Origin: Streptomyces sp. NBC_00523 | GTDB lineage: Bacteria > Actinomycetota > Actinomycetes > Streptomycetales > Streptomycetaceae | Reading direction: 5' to 3' | NCBI RefSeq assembly: GCF_036346615.1 | Contig: NZ_CP107837.1 | Location: 1 to 64,000, forward strand | DNA length: 64,000 bases | In this document: in pieces, positions 27,142-36,054 of the stretch | Layout of the letters: each line of letters opens with the position of its first letter | How positions within the stretch are numbered: the stretch's first letter is position 1 | Translations under genes and position numbers: made by a program | The notes under the pieces: model-generated | Seen by the model: the letters and a program-made list of their open reading frames with translations, nothing else | Told to the model about the DNA's origin: nothing | Databases searched by the model: none

Positions 27142-28494
27142 ATGCCACACATCAAGGGGCCGGTTCGCTACCCGCTCTCCGCCGAACTGTCCGCGCGCTG
27201 CGTCGATCAGCCGGGTGGAGAGGACATGGCGAGGTTCGTCATGCCGCTGGCGTGGCGGGTCAAGGGAAGCGTGGACTCAGCTGCCCTGCAGCATGCGTTG
27301 GACGACGTGGTGGCCAGGCACGAGTCACTGCGCACCACCGTCACCTGCGGCTGCGGGGACGGCGAAGCCGGCTACCAGACAGTGCTGCCGCCCGTGCCGG
27401 TGCCGTTGACCGAGCACCAGTTGGCAACCGCTCCGAACCAGTCGCGCGACGATCTCGCCGAGGAGCTCCTCGTCAAGCTTCACTCGGACACCATGTCGAT
27501 GCACCAGACACCCTTGCTGCGGGCCGCCCTGCATCGGTTCGATGATCAGGATTCCGTGCTCACCATCCTGTTCCACCACATCTCCGGCGACGGGCGGTCA
27601 ACCCACCTGCTCTGGCGCGATCTGGCCGCCTTCTACCGTGCACGCACAACCGGGACGGAACCGGACCTGCCGCCCATCCGACAGTACGGTGAGTACGCCG
27701 AATGGCAGCAGGAGTGGCTGAACAGCCCGAAGACCAAGGAGCTCAAGGAGTTCTGGGGCGGTCAGCTCGCCAACGCGCACATCCTGGCGCCATCGGCAGA
27801 TCACCCTGACCGGGTCGCCGATGCGCATGACCCTCACTACGGCAGCACTACCGTGGATGTGGCTCCGGACGAGATGGCGGAGGTACGGGCCCGCGCGCGC
27901 AGTGGGCGCAGCTCCACCTGGCACGTGCTGATCGCGGCGGGTGCGCTGCTCGCCGCTCAGCTCTCCGGGGAAACCGATGTGGCTCTGATGACCCTCCGGG
28001 CTTCGCGTGATCACAAGGATTTCCAGGAGACGATCGGCATGTTCGTCGACACCATGCCGCTGCGGGTCGATCTCAACGGATGCGAGACCTTCCGGGATGT
28101 CCTTGTCCGTGCACGCAATACTTGCCTGGAGGCGTATCGCCGCCCGCTGCCGAGCCGCAATATTGCAGAGGAAAGCCCTGATTTCCTACAGCCCTACGTG
28201 AGTTCGGAGAACGTACCGGTCCTCTTCACCTACTCGGTGCATGCACGACCGGGCGAGGAAATCAGGATCGCCGACGGAGCCGAGCCAGTGAAACTTCGGC
28301 AGGAGGCAGCGCTCAACCGAGGGGGCTTGTGCAACTGGATTATCTGGGACCTCCCGTCGGGCGGCCTGAGAATGCAGCTCGAATATCCCCCCGAGCGGAT
28401 CGATGAAGGCACCGCCGCGCACTGGACCACGCTGTTCCGCGAGCTGATGCTGCGCATCACCAACACTCCCGATCAGAGCTGGAAGGAAGTCTAG
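27142..28494 (+). CDS. Stand-alone NRPS condensation protein
   Basis: A 450-residue free condensation domain. The start is the ATG at 27142; the upstream purine-rich AGAAGGGAAGGTAG gives a loosely spaced ribosome site. The N-lobe has YPLSAELSARCVDQ and HESLRTTV, and the active site HHISGDG matches HHxxxDG. The C-lobe has FVDTMPLRVDLNG and the later RPLPSRNIAEES loop. Such proteins form an amide or ester between a carrier-bound acyl group and a nucleophile. Its stop overlaps the start of the carrier protein (TAGTG), and an ATP-grasp ligase and A domain follow, so it is one piece of a fully dissociated NRPS module. Confidence 0.92.
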   Translation: MPHIKGPVRYPLSAELSARCVDQPGGEDMARFVMPLAWRVKGSVDSAALQHALDDVVARHESLRTTVTCGCGDGEAGYQTVLPPVPVPLTEHQLATAPNQSRDDLAEELLVKLHSDTMSMHQTPLLRAALHRFDDQDSVLTILFHHISGDGRSTHLLWRDLAAFYRARTTGTEPDLPPIRQYGEYAEWQQEWLNSPKTKELKEFWGGQLANAHILAPSADHPDRVADAHDPHYGSTTVDVAPDEMAEVRARARSGRSSTWHVLIAAGALLAAQLSGETDVALMTLRASRDHKDFQETIGMFVDTMPLRVDLNGCETFRDVLVRARNTCLEAYRRPLPSRNIAEESPDFLQPYVSSENVPVLFTYSVHARPGEEIRIADGAEPVKLRQEAALNRGGLCNWIIWDLPSGGLRMQLEYPPERIDEGTAAHWTTLFRELMLRITNTPDQSWKEV

Positions 28495-28760
28495 TGGACG
28501 CCACAACCGCCAATGACCTTGCCTCCAAGGTTCTCGCCACGGTGATCACCGCGGTCAAGAGGGTCTATTCCGGGGAAGTCGACGAGAACCTCGACCTGAT
28601 CGCGGCCGGCTTCGATTCGCTTTCCTCCATGGAGCTGACGACCATCCTGGAGCAGGAACTCGGTGTCGACTGCACGCTCGCCGATATTTTCGACACGACC
28701 TCTCTTGTCGAGCTGGCCGACCTTCTGGTCCAGCGCATCAATGAGGCCGGCAACCGGTAG
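28494..28760 (+). CDS. Free-standing acyl/peptidyl carrier protein
   Basis: An 88-residue carrier protein with the four-helix pattern and the phosphopantetheine attachment site AAGFDSLSSMEL (Ser at about 40). It starts at a GTG overlapping the condensation gene's stop by one base, with GGAAGGAAG upstream. The acidic helix II and EQELGVDCTLADIFDTTSL fit both ACP and PCP. The neighbouring A and C proteins make PCP the more likely role. It would need a 4'-phosphopantetheinyl transferase such as the one at 60532-61398. Confidence 0.93.
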   Translation: MDATTANDLASKVLATVITAVKRVYSGEVDENLDLIAAGFDSLSSMELTTILEQELGVDCTLADIFDTTSLVELADLLVQRINEAGNR

Positions 28761-28814
28761 CACCGAGGAACGGTGAGGAGGCAAGGAGCCCGCAGCACCT
28801 GATGGAGGCGTCGG

Positions 28815-30152
28815 ATGACTGATGAGAACAAAACCCGCACAGTCGTGGTGTGCAGGTATCAACCGGAGCTGCTTGCGGCGCTCTTGGACCATGATGCCCG
28901 GGCTTCCCGAGACGTCGACGTCTGTGTCGTGCTGGAACGCGCCGACGTCATGTACAAGTCGACGGACGAACAGCTGCTCGCACGGTGCCGAAAGGTGTAC
29001 ACCGTCGGCAGTTTCGACTCGCTGGCCGAACTGTCGGCTGTAGCCGTCGATCTGCGCCAAGCCTGGCCGCCGGTGAGCCGGGTGTGCAATCAGGACGAGC
29101 TGAGCCAGTTCGGCGCGGGCTATCTGAGGTTGCTGCTCCAGGACGCTCAGTCCGAGCCGATTCATCACGTCGCGCTCCGGGACAAGCGTTTGATGAAGCA
29201 ACTGGTCCGAGACGCAGGTGTGCCCACAGCGGAGTATCGGTCCCTTCCTGAGCCCGGAGACCGGGCCGCCGCAGCCGCGGCCGCGGGCGAGCTCACTGCT
29301 CCGTTGGTCGTGAAGCCGGCCGCCGGCTTCGGAGCCAGCTCCACGGTCAGAGTCGATGACGCCGAGGAACTGGGCCGGGCAGCCGGCGAGGTGACCTTCG
29401 ATCCCGCGCAGCGCTCCCGGCATCTGATCGTCGAGGAGTTCGTGCAGGGCGATGAGCTGTGCGTCGATGCACTCTGGTCCGGCGGAGAGGCGCTGACCTT
29501 CGTGGTGCACCGATATCTGCGCCCACGGATGACCGTTCTGGAGAACGCGCTCGACGGATCGGTGATCCTGCTGCCCGAGGAGCATCCTGAGCTGTACCGC
29601 CGGCTGCGAGAGATGCATTCCCGGATCAACCCGGCTCTCGGCATCCACGACGGGCCGAGCCACCTCGAGGTCTTCGAGCGTCCGGACGGTGAGCTGGTCT
29701 TCTCCGAGGTCGCTTCGCGTGCCGGAGGCGGCTGGGTCCAGGACATGATCAGTGCCTATCACGGCCACTCCACGTGGTCACTGGTCGCCGAGACGGTTCT
29801 GACCGGTGGCGTTCCAGCCTTCCACCGGGCCTTTCCGCACATTGGCGGGATCAGTATCCGGCCGGCCTCGCCCGGTGTCATCACCGCGGAACCAGCCGAC
29901 ACCGACCTGCAGGCCTTTCCGGGCACGATCGCCTGGCACCGGCGCCGCCGCATCGGTGATCGAGCCCGTCTGATGGGACCGTCGGACTGGTACTTCTTCG
30001 TGATCCTCGGTGCGGACACGGCCGAGGGCCTCGTGGAGACCTGCGTCCGAGCTGCCCGGACCTTCGCCCTCCGGACGGACGCCGAGGACACATCCGCGGT
30101 TGCGTCGAGGCCATCGGACCGCGAGGGGCGTCGGCCGCAGTCGACGAGATGA
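28815..30152 (+). CDS. ATP-grasp ligase
   Basis: A 445-residue ATP-grasp enzyme. Lys in DKRLMKQLVRDAGVPTAEYR opens the domain. The ATP-binding loop follows in APLVVKPAAGFGASSTVRV (about 165-180), then IVEEFVQGDELCVDALW (adenine/metal region) and the metal-binding FSEVASRAGGGWVQDM near residue 300. The N-terminal Rossmann-like region (VVVCRYQPELLAALL) suits carboxylate-amine ligases of the BtrJ/L-amino acid ligase type. These activate a carboxylate as acyl-phosphate for attack by an amine. With the carrier protein 55 bp upstream, it may load or extend an amino acid on the carrier, or join two acids. The substrate is unknown. Confidence 0.88.
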   Translation: MTDENKTRTVVVCRYQPELLAALLDHDARASRDVDVCVVLERADVMYKSTDEQLLARCRKVYTVGSFDSLAELSAVAVDLRQAWPPVSRVCNQDELSQFGAGYLRLLLQDAQSEPIHHVALRDKRLMKQLVRDAGVPTAEYRSLPEPGDRAAAAAAAGELTAPLVVKPAAGFGASSTVRVDDAEELGRAAGEVTFDPAQRSRHLIVEEFVQGDELCVDALWSGGEALTFVVHRYLRPRMTVLENALDGSVILLPEEHPELYRRLREMHSRINPALGIHDGPSHLEVFERPDGELVFSEVASRAGGGWVQDMISAYHGHSTWSLVAETVLTGGVPAFHRAFPHIGGISIRPASPGVITAEPADTDLQAFPGTIAWHRRRRIGDRARLMGPSDWYFFVILGADTAEGLVETCVRAARTFALRTDAEDTSAVASRPSDREGRRPQSTR

Positions 30153-30233
30153 CGGCCTCCACAACGCCCTGGCCCCAAAGATCTGGTCGACGCCGACCGC
30201 CATGCGTGCAATTGAACCGCGCAAAAGTGGAGA

Positions 30234-31898
30234 ATGTGGGCTTCTGAAATGAATGCAGATTACTCCGCTGCACCCTGGGCGGACGTGGCATGCGGTCTGT
30301 CGAGTCGCCACCCCTGCGGAACCGTTCCGATTCGCGAGTCAATCGCTTATCCGTTCCTGGAACAGGCAACCGCACAGCCCCACCGCGAGGCCGTAAGGCA
30401 TTCTTCCGGAGTATATACGTACGGGCAACTCGCAGAACGAGCAATTTCAGTTGCCGGCGGCCTCCAAGATTTCGGAGTCACACCGGGATCCCGGATCTCC
30501 TTGATCGCGAACCGCGACCCCCAGTTGATTGTTTCCGTCATCGCGTGCCTCATGGCAGGTGCAATCGTTTCCGTCGTGGATGCATCGTATCCGGCGAGAC
30601 GCATACATGGAATGGTCACCGCGACTCGACCGGTCTGCGTACTCGTCGCCGGAACACGCTATCGCCCAGATTCAGGAATCCCCGTCCTCTCCACTGATGA
30701 CATAGCCTTCCGTAGCGGAACCGTCGTCGAAAACGTCTCCGCCCACGCGTATCTTGGACACACATCCGGGACTACCGGCCACCCCAAGCTTGTCAATGGA
30801 ACGCACAGCGCGGTCAGGCACTTCATCCAGTGGTACACGCAGCACTTCAAACTGGACGCCCGTACTCGCTTCGCCATGATCTCCGGCCTGTCACATGACC
30901 CGCTGTGGCGGGACATTTTCCTGCCCCTCTCCATCGGCGGCCAGGTCCACATACCTGACGTCCGCACGTGGGCTCACGGAGAAAAGCTCGCAGCCTGGTT
31001 GCAGGAAAACGCCATCACTGACCTCAACACCACCCCGACAATGGCGCGAAGATTCCTGACGGGACAAGGGGGCCCTCTGACCGCATTGCGCCGTGTGGTT
31101 CTTGGTGGAGAGCCAACATATTGGGATGACCTTCGCAGCTTCACGAGGAGCGCCCCCGCAGCCACCTTCGTGCCCTCCTACGGTGCAACCGAGACCCCCC
31201 AAATCGCCGCTCTGGGAGTCCTTGATCCCGGTGATATCGGAGACCAGTCGGGCATGGTCCCGCTCGGGGCCGCCGCTCCAGGCTTTGAACTGATGCTCGT
31301 GGACGAGGCCGGCGCCAGGCTGTCCGGCGAGGGGCTCGGTGAAATAGTTGTCCGCTCTCCGCACATAGCGCACGGATACTTCGATACGGAGAACAGCACC
31401 GGCTTCAGCGTATCGGACGACGTTCTCATGTACGCGACCGGCGATATGGCATACCTAACCGCACAAGGAAGCGTGGTATTTCGCGGGCGAGATGACCGGC
31501 GCATAAAAGTCCGTGGCGTGAGGATCGAGTCGACTGAGATCGAGTCGGCCATCAGGGAACTTCCAGAGGTAGTGGACTCCGTGGTCGTCATGGCGTCTCC
31601 ACAGTTGCCCGGAAAAGGACTGCCGGCCAGCGAGAAGCTATTGGCTTTCGTCGCCACAAGGGAATCGGGCTCCCTTTCCGAAAGGCAGGTCAAGAGCCAT
31701 CTCGCCAAAGCTCTACCGGCCCCCGCGGTCCCCGAGTACGTTTCCGTCACGCGCGAGTTCCCCATCGGAACGAACGGGAAAGTCGACCTGCCCGTAATGC
31801 TCGATGAATGGAGGAAAGAGGTTCACACCCGAGCCGTTCCTCAAACAATCGGCGCCGCACGATCAGATCCGCGCTTCCGCACGCCGGCGGATGAATAG
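30234..31898 (+). CDS. Stand-alone adenylation (A-domain) enzyme
   Basis: An AMP-forming adenylating enzyme, 554 residues from the first ATG; an ATG at 30249 is also possible, and neither has a well-spaced ribosome site. Core motifs are clear: A3 GHTSGTTGHPKLV, A4-like GLSHDPLWRDIF, A5 PSYGATETP, A7 YATGDMAYL, A8 GRDDRRIKVRGVRIESTEIE and the A10 Lys in GTNGKVDL. It should activate a carboxylic or amino acid and load the free carrier protein. The gene is distinctly less GC-rich than its neighbours, with codons such as ATA, CTA and TTG, so it may have been acquired separately. Specificity residues were not decoded. Confidence 0.92.
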   Translation: MWASEMNADYSAAPWADVACGLSSRHPCGTVPIRESIAYPFLEQATAQPHREAVRHSSGVYTYGQLAERAISVAGGLQDFGVTPGSRISLIANRDPQLIVSVIACLMAGAIVSVVDASYPARRIHGMVTATRPVCVLVAGTRYRPDSGIPVLSTDDIAFRSGTVVENVSAHAYLGHTSGTTGHPKLVNGTHSAVRHFIQWYTQHFKLDARTRFAMISGLSHDPLWRDIFLPLSIGGQVHIPDVRTWAHGEKLAAWLQENAITDLNTTPTMARRFLTGQGGPLTALRRVVLGGEPTYWDDLRSFTRSAPAATFVPSYGATETPQIAALGVLDPGDIGDQSGMVPLGAAAPGFELMLVDEAGARLSGEGLGEIVVRSPHIAHGYFDTENSTGFSVSDDVLMYATGDMAYLTAQGSVVFRGRDDRRIKVRGVRIESTEIESAIRELPEVVDSVVVMASPQLPGKGLPASEKLLAFVATRESGSLSERQVKSHLAKALPAPAVPEYVSVTREFPIGTNGKVDLPVMLDEWRKEVHTRAVPQTIGAARSDPRFRTPADE

Positions 31899-31966
31899 AA
31901 CCACGCCGACCACGTCGTCGGCCCTCTCCCTATCGCAGAGAACATCGCTCGGAACGGAGTTTTTCA

Positions 31967-32830
31967 GTGTCTGACACACCCACGCCGACCGGTACGAAGC
32001 GAGTCCTGGTCATAGGCTCCACCGGATATCTCGGCCAGTACATCGCGCAGTCGTTTGCCGATGCCGGGTACCGTGTCGCCGCCTTGCAGCGCCCCGGTGG
32101 CCGACCGGTCGACCCACGCTTCACCGCAGTACCTGGGGATCTGACGGACCCCGCCTCGTTGCACAGCGCTTCCAAGGGCTTTGACCTGGTCATTCACGCA
32201 GGCCGGATTGAGGGCACCCTGGAGCGCGAGGGTGTCGAGGCGATCCTCGCCTCCGGCACTCGGCTCATCCACACCTCTGGTGGCGACGTGCTCGGCCCTG
32301 GCGAAACCTTCGAGGACACGGTTCCCCAGCCACCCGACTGCGTGGCCTGGCGTGGCCCGGTCGAGCACGCGGTGCGCCAGGGCGGCGGCATCCTGGTCCG
32401 GCCCGGACTGATCTACGGCAACAATGGTGGCGTCGTCCCGGACCAGCTGCTGCCGGTGACCGTCAAACTGGGTGCGGGACTCTACTTCGAACGGCGTGGC
32501 ATACGCTGGCCGGCCGTGCACGTTGCCGACCTCGCGGAGCTCTATCTGTTGGTGGCGGAGAAGGCCCAGCCGGGCACCGCGTGGAATGGGGTTGCCGAAA
32601 CCATCCTTGTCGACGAACTCGCTGCGGCGACGGGTGAGGGAAAGTCGGTGTGCTGGCCGTCGACCGACAATCCCCCGGAGGAGATCGCGGACATCGTCGA
32701 GCTGTACGTGATGGACCATACCGTGAGTTCAGAAAGGACTCGGCGTCAGATGGGTTGGGTTCCCAAACATCTGAACGCCATCGAATATCTTCGCGAGGAG
32801 TGCACGAAGGCGCTTCAGGCGCTTTCCTGA
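31967..32830 (+). CDS. NAD-dependent epimerase/dehydratase-like protein
   Basis: A 287-residue extended-SDR protein starting at the GTG at 31967, after GGAACGGAG. The N-terminal KRVLVIGSTGYLGQYIAQSF is the nucleotide-binding glycine motif. A DLTD segment, TSGGDV (catalytic Ser/Thr region) and VRPGLIYGNNGG with AVHVADLAELYLL are typical of the atypical SDRs. The classical YxxxK is not obvious, so the reaction may be unusual or the protein may be regulatory. It is last in the plus-strand group with the NRPS pieces and is followed by a strong hairpin. Confidence 0.85.
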   Translation: MSDTPTPTGTKRVLVIGSTGYLGQYIAQSFADAGYRVAALQRPGGRPVDPRFTAVPGDLTDPASLHSASKGFDLVIHAGRIEGTLEREGVEAILASGTRLIHTSGGDVLGPGETFEDTVPQPPDCVAWRGPVEHAVRQGGGILVRPGLIYGNNGGVVPDQLLPVTVKLGAGLYFERRGIRWPAVHVADLAELYLLVAEKAQPGTAWNGVAETILVDELAAATGEGKSVCWPSTDNPPEEIADIVELYVMDHTVSSERTRRQMGWVPKHLNAIEYLREECTKALQALS

Positions 32831-32842
32831 CCTCGGTTCGAG

Positions 32843-32873
32843 TGTCCCGCCCATGAACATGCTGGGCGGGACA
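32843..32873 (+). terminator. Hairpin terminator after NRPS-related genes
   Basis: An 11-bp perfect stem, TGTCCCGCCCA (32843-32853) with TGGGCGGGACA (32863-32873) around a 9-base loop, lies 13 bp after the epimerase stop. The T-tract is weak, as usual in Streptomyces. Confidence 0.75.
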
Positions 32874-32934
32874 TTCACGTTTGGCGTGGCCCTTCGGGTC
32901 CGGCGGTGCGGTGTGGGATCGAAGTGCACAACGG

Positions 32935-32998
32935 ACAGGGCTCCCGTGCCGTTGAGAGAGGTGTTCGACACCTCAACTCAGCGACTCAGGAGCCCTGT
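32935..32998. repeat. Nested inverted repeat, possible IS end or attenuator
   Basis: An outer 10-bp stem, ACAGGGCTCC (32935-32944) with GGAGCCCTGT (32989-32998), encloses an inner hairpin GAGGTGT (32958-32964) with ACACCTC (32968-32974) and a TCG loop. No intact gene spans it, and flanking frames to 33113 have no recognisable product. The structure resembles hairpin-bearing ends of IS200/IS605-type or related elements, but no transposase was seen. Confidence 0.5.
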
Positions 32999-33119
32999 TC
33001 GTGCTCTGCGCACACACGATCCGGACTTCGGTCCACCGAACGGCACGCTCGCGGAACGCGACCGCATGACCGTCATCGCCAGAGCCGTCCTCACCCTGGA
33101 AAGACAACGCTGAAAACGC

Positions 33120-34334
33120 TCAGTGAAGGACGACCGGGAGGGTTGCGTAGCCGTTCATGATGAACGTGCCCTGCGGCGGAATGTCCTCAGGCGCGGTGGC
33201 GAGCCGCATGTTGGGGAACCGCTCGAAGAGAGCCGGAAGGGCGAGTGTCGCCTGGAGAGTGGCCAGCGAGCGGCCGAGGCACGCGTGTGGTCCGTGGCCG
33301 AACGACAGGTTGGTCTTGTCCTCGCGCAGGATGTCAAAGGCATCGGCGGTCTCGCCGTGGACCTTCGGGTCGCGCCCGACGCCCGCGAAGGCAATCATCA
33401 CCAGGTCGCCCTTCTCGATCCGGACGCCGCCGATCTCGACGTCCTCGGCCGCGTACCGGAAGGGCAGCTGGGCGACCGCGGCGTCCTTGCGGACGGTCTC
33501 GGCAAACGCCGTAGCCCAGTCGGCCTTTCCGCTCGTCACCAGCTCCAGCTGGTCGGGGTGGCTCAGCAGGTCGACGACCGCGTGTGCCATGACGTTGCCG
33601 AGCGTCTCGGACCCTGCCCCGAGCAGCACGTGGAGGCTGCCGAGGAGTTCGTCGTCGGTCAGGGCGTCGTCCTCTTCACGTGCCTGGATCAGCAGACTGG
33701 TGAGGTCGTCACCGGGCTTTGCGCGCTTGGTGGCGACAAGCTCTGCCATGGCCTCGTGCCACTGACGCAGGTTCTCCTCCGCCTCCTCCGGCGTGATGGT
33801 CGTCTTGCTGTTGGCCACCGCGCCCTGCAGCATCCGCTTGCGCGCCTCGACCGGCACCCCGAACATGTCACAGATGACCCAGGCGGGCAGGGCGTACGTG
33901 AACCGGCCCTTGAGATCGACAGCCTCACCCGGCTCGGCGGTTTCCAGGTCGTCGAGCAGTTCCCCGATGACCTTCTCGATGAGCGGACGGCTGGCTTCCA
34001 CCTGGCGGGGTGCGAAAGCGTGGGAGACCAGCTTGCGCAGCCGATCGTGCTCTTCGCCGTCCCGGGTGTTGATGTTCTCCATCATCACCCAGGTGATCAT
34101 TTCCCAGTCCATGGACACGTCGCCGTTGACCAGCGGCGGCCAGTACTTCTTGGCGTTCTTGGGGAACCGCGGGTCGAGAAGCATCTTCTTGGCGACCGCG
34201 TAGTCGGTCACCGACCAGCCGAAGTAGCCGCCCGGTAGTTCGACACGCGTCACCGGCCCCTGTGCACGCAGCGCGCGTGCCTCGGCATGGATGTCCTTGC
34301 CCAGGCGGTCAAGGACGATCGGGCACTTACCCAT
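33120..34334 (-). CDS. Cytochrome P450
   Basis: A 404-residue bacterial class I P450. The start at 34334 follows GGAGGAGACTC. Visible motifs are the I-helix LLGAGSETLGNVMAHAV (about 235), ETVR of the K-helix ExxR (about 285), and the heme loop FGHGPHACLGRSLA with the Cys thiolate at about 352. The I-helix has Ser-Glu-Thr where many have Asp/Glu-Thr, so the acid-alcohol pair is kept. Electrons must come from a ferredoxin and reductase not seen nearby. It is the last gene of a minus-strand tailoring group and probably oxidises the group's small-molecule product. Confidence 0.95.
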   Translation of the reverse strand: MGKCPIVLDRLGKDIHAEARALRAQGPVTRVELPGGYFGWSVTDYAVAKKMLLDPRFPKNAKKYWPPLVNGDVSMDWEMITWVMMENINTRDGEEHDRLRKLVSHAFAPRQVEASRPLIEKVIGELLDDLETAEPGEAVDLKGRFTYALPAWVICDMFGVPVEARKRMLQGAVANSKTTITPEEAEENLRQWHEAMAELVATKRAKPGDDLTSLLIQAREEDDALTDDELLGSLHVLLGAGSETLGNVMAHAVVDLLSHPDQLELVTSGKADWATAFAETVRKDAAVAQLPFRYAAEDVEIGGVRIEKGDLVMIAFAGVGRDPKVHGETADAFDILREDKTNLSFGHGPHACLGRSLATLQATLALPALFERFPNMRLATAPEDIPPQGTFIMNGYATLPVVLH

Positions 34335-34504
34335 TGAGTCTCCTCCAATGGACCTAGTGATGCCGGCGGTATCCGGCTTCGGAGTCGCCGACGGGCTGTG
34401 TGTGAAATCGGTGTTCGCCCTCCAGCGGGGGCACCGGACGGAGCGCCCAGGGCTTCCGCGAGTTCCCGGGATCGCCCACCTGGGGCGGTGATGCTCAGGA
34501 GTGG

Positions 34505-35500
34505 CTACGGGCGCTGGTCGTAGCTCTCCGTCAGGGTGGGGTCCTTGACGATGGCCGGCGCCAAGGCCTCGTCGATCCTGCGCACGAGTTCCTCGTCCAG
34601 CTTCTGGCCTGACGCGGCGACGTTCTCGACGACCTGTTCGGGGCGCGAGGCGCCAACGATCGCCGCGGACACAGACGGGTTGTGCAGCACCCAGGCGATC
34701 GCCAGCTGGGCGAGGGTGAGGCCGGCCTCCGCCGCCAGCGGCTTGAGCAGCATCACCCGCTCCAGGAGCTCGTCCTTGAGCAGATGCCCCATGAACATGT
34801 CGTTGGCCGGGTCGGCTCCTCGGGCACCTGCGGGTCGCTGCTGTCCGGGCACGTACTTTCCGGTGAGCACGCCCTGCGCCATAGGTGACCAGGCGAACAG
34901 TCCAAGCCCTTCCTCGTCCCCCGCCGGAATCACCGCGGACTCGGGGACCCGCCAGATCGCGTTGTACTGAGGCTGGGAGGAGATCAGCGGCAGGCGCAGC
35001 TCGCGGGCGAGTGCGGCAGCCGCGTGGATCTGCTCCGCGGTCCACTCCGAAACCCCGATGTAGAGGGCCTTGCCCGCGCGGACCACGTCGGCAAATGCCT
35101 CCATGGTCTCCTCGAGCGGGGTGAACTTGTCGAAACGGTGGGCCTGGTAGATGTCGACGTAGTCCGTCCGCAGCCGCCGCAGGGAGCCGTCGATCGACTC
35201 GAGCACGTGTTTGCGGGACAGACCGCGATCGTTGCGGCCCGGGCCCGTGGGGAAGTAGACCTTGGTGAGGATCTCCAGGCCTTGCCGACGCTCGCCGTGC
35301 AGGGCTTCGCCCAGCACGGACTCCGCACGGGTATCGGCGTACATGTCCGCCGTGTCGAATGTGGTGATCCCGGCGTCGAGCGCCGCGCGGACACACGCGC
35401 GCGCGGCGTCGGCCTCGATCTGCGACCCGTGGGTGATCCAGTTACCGTAGGCGATCTCACTTACCATCAGGCCACTGCGGCCGACGAAGCGGTATTCCAT
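34505..35500 (-). CDS. Aldo-keto reductase
   Basis: A 331-residue NADPH-dependent aldo-keto reductase (AKR). The start is the ATG at 35500 (MEYRFVGRSGLMVSEIAYG), after GAGGACGGAACG. The catalytic set is in order: Asp/Tyr in FDTADMYADTRAESVLG, Lys in LTKVYFP, and His in DIYQAHRFD. The C-terminal IVGASRPEQVVENVAA forms the cofactor site. The sequence resembles the potassium-channel beta subunit-like AKRs (YghZ/AKR13-14 group). It lies 73 bp after the SgcJ-like gene and 170 bp before the P450, in the same direction. Confidence 0.92.
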   Translation of the reverse strand: MEYRFVGRSGLMVSEIAYGNWITHGSQIEADAARACVRAALDAGITTFDTADMYADTRAESVLGEALHGERRQGLEILTKVYFPTGPGRNDRGLSRKHVLESIDGSLRRLRTDYVDIYQAHRFDKFTPLEETMEAFADVVRAGKALYIGVSEWTAEQIHAAAALARELRLPLISSQPQYNAIWRVPESAVIPAGDEEGLGLFAWSPMAQGVLTGKYVPGQQRPAGARGADPANDMFMGHLLKDELLERVMLLKPLAAEAGLTLAQLAIAWVLHNPSVSAAIVGASRPEQVVENVAASGQKLDEELVRRIDEALAPAIVKDPTLTESYDQRP

Positions 35501-35573
35501 CGTTCCGTCCTCTCGGTTCGGCCGATCGACAACGAGGGGTACCGCAGGCACCCCTCGTCGCGGTCCGGCCTGG

Positions 35574-36035
35574 TCAGCTGCCCGAACCCGGCATCGGGAC
35601 CACGCCGCCCATCGGGGTGTTCGCGTAGCAATCCACCAGCCACTCGCCGTCGCGCTCGACGAAGAACCACATGGCGCGGATGGCGTGCTCGGTCGGCACC
35701 TCGGTGGCGTCGGGCAGATACGCGCCTCCCTCCGAGAGAAGCAGCACGACCTTCTCGTCCGCGCCGACGTAACGCATCTCCTTCGGCACGCCGAGAACGT
35801 GCGTTCCCTTCCACTTGCCGCGGAAGGCTTCAGCCATGTACTCGTGAATGGCCGGGCGGCCCTTGAGCAACGCCCCGGGGAGAATCACGCTGGCGTCCGG
35901 TGCGTAGACCAGCGAGAACGCTTCGGCGTCCTGTGCGCGCCAGGCCGCGACGACGCGCTGGATGAGCCCACGGACCGCTGCTGCGTCGTGAGGACGAACC
36001 GCGTTGGTCGGCGCGGCTGTTGTGTCGGTGGTCAT
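35574..36035 (-). CDS. SgcJ/EcaC-family (DUF4440, NTF2-fold) protein
   Basis: A 153-residue protein with the NTF2 fold of the SgcJ/EcaC type: VRGLIQRVVAAWRAQDAEAF and SLVYAPDASVILPG, then GRPAIHEYMAEAF and the terminal strands MWFFVERDGEWLVDCYANTP. The start at 36035 follows ACAGGAGAACC. The family occurs in enediyne and aromatic polyketide clusters, where its role is poorly known; suggestions include binding or isomerising reactive intermediates. It is 19 bp downstream of the flavin monooxygenase gene, so the two are likely co-translated. Confidence 0.85.
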   Translation of the reverse strand: MTTDTTAAPTNAVRPHDAAAVRGLIQRVVAAWRAQDAEAFSLVYAPDASVILPGALLKGRPAIHEYMAEAFRGKWKGTHVLGVPKEMRYVGADEKVVLLLSEGGAYLPDATEVPTEHAIRAMWFFVERDGEWLVDCYANTPMGGVVPMPGSGS

Positions 36036-36054
36036 GGTTCTCCTGTCGGGTCGC

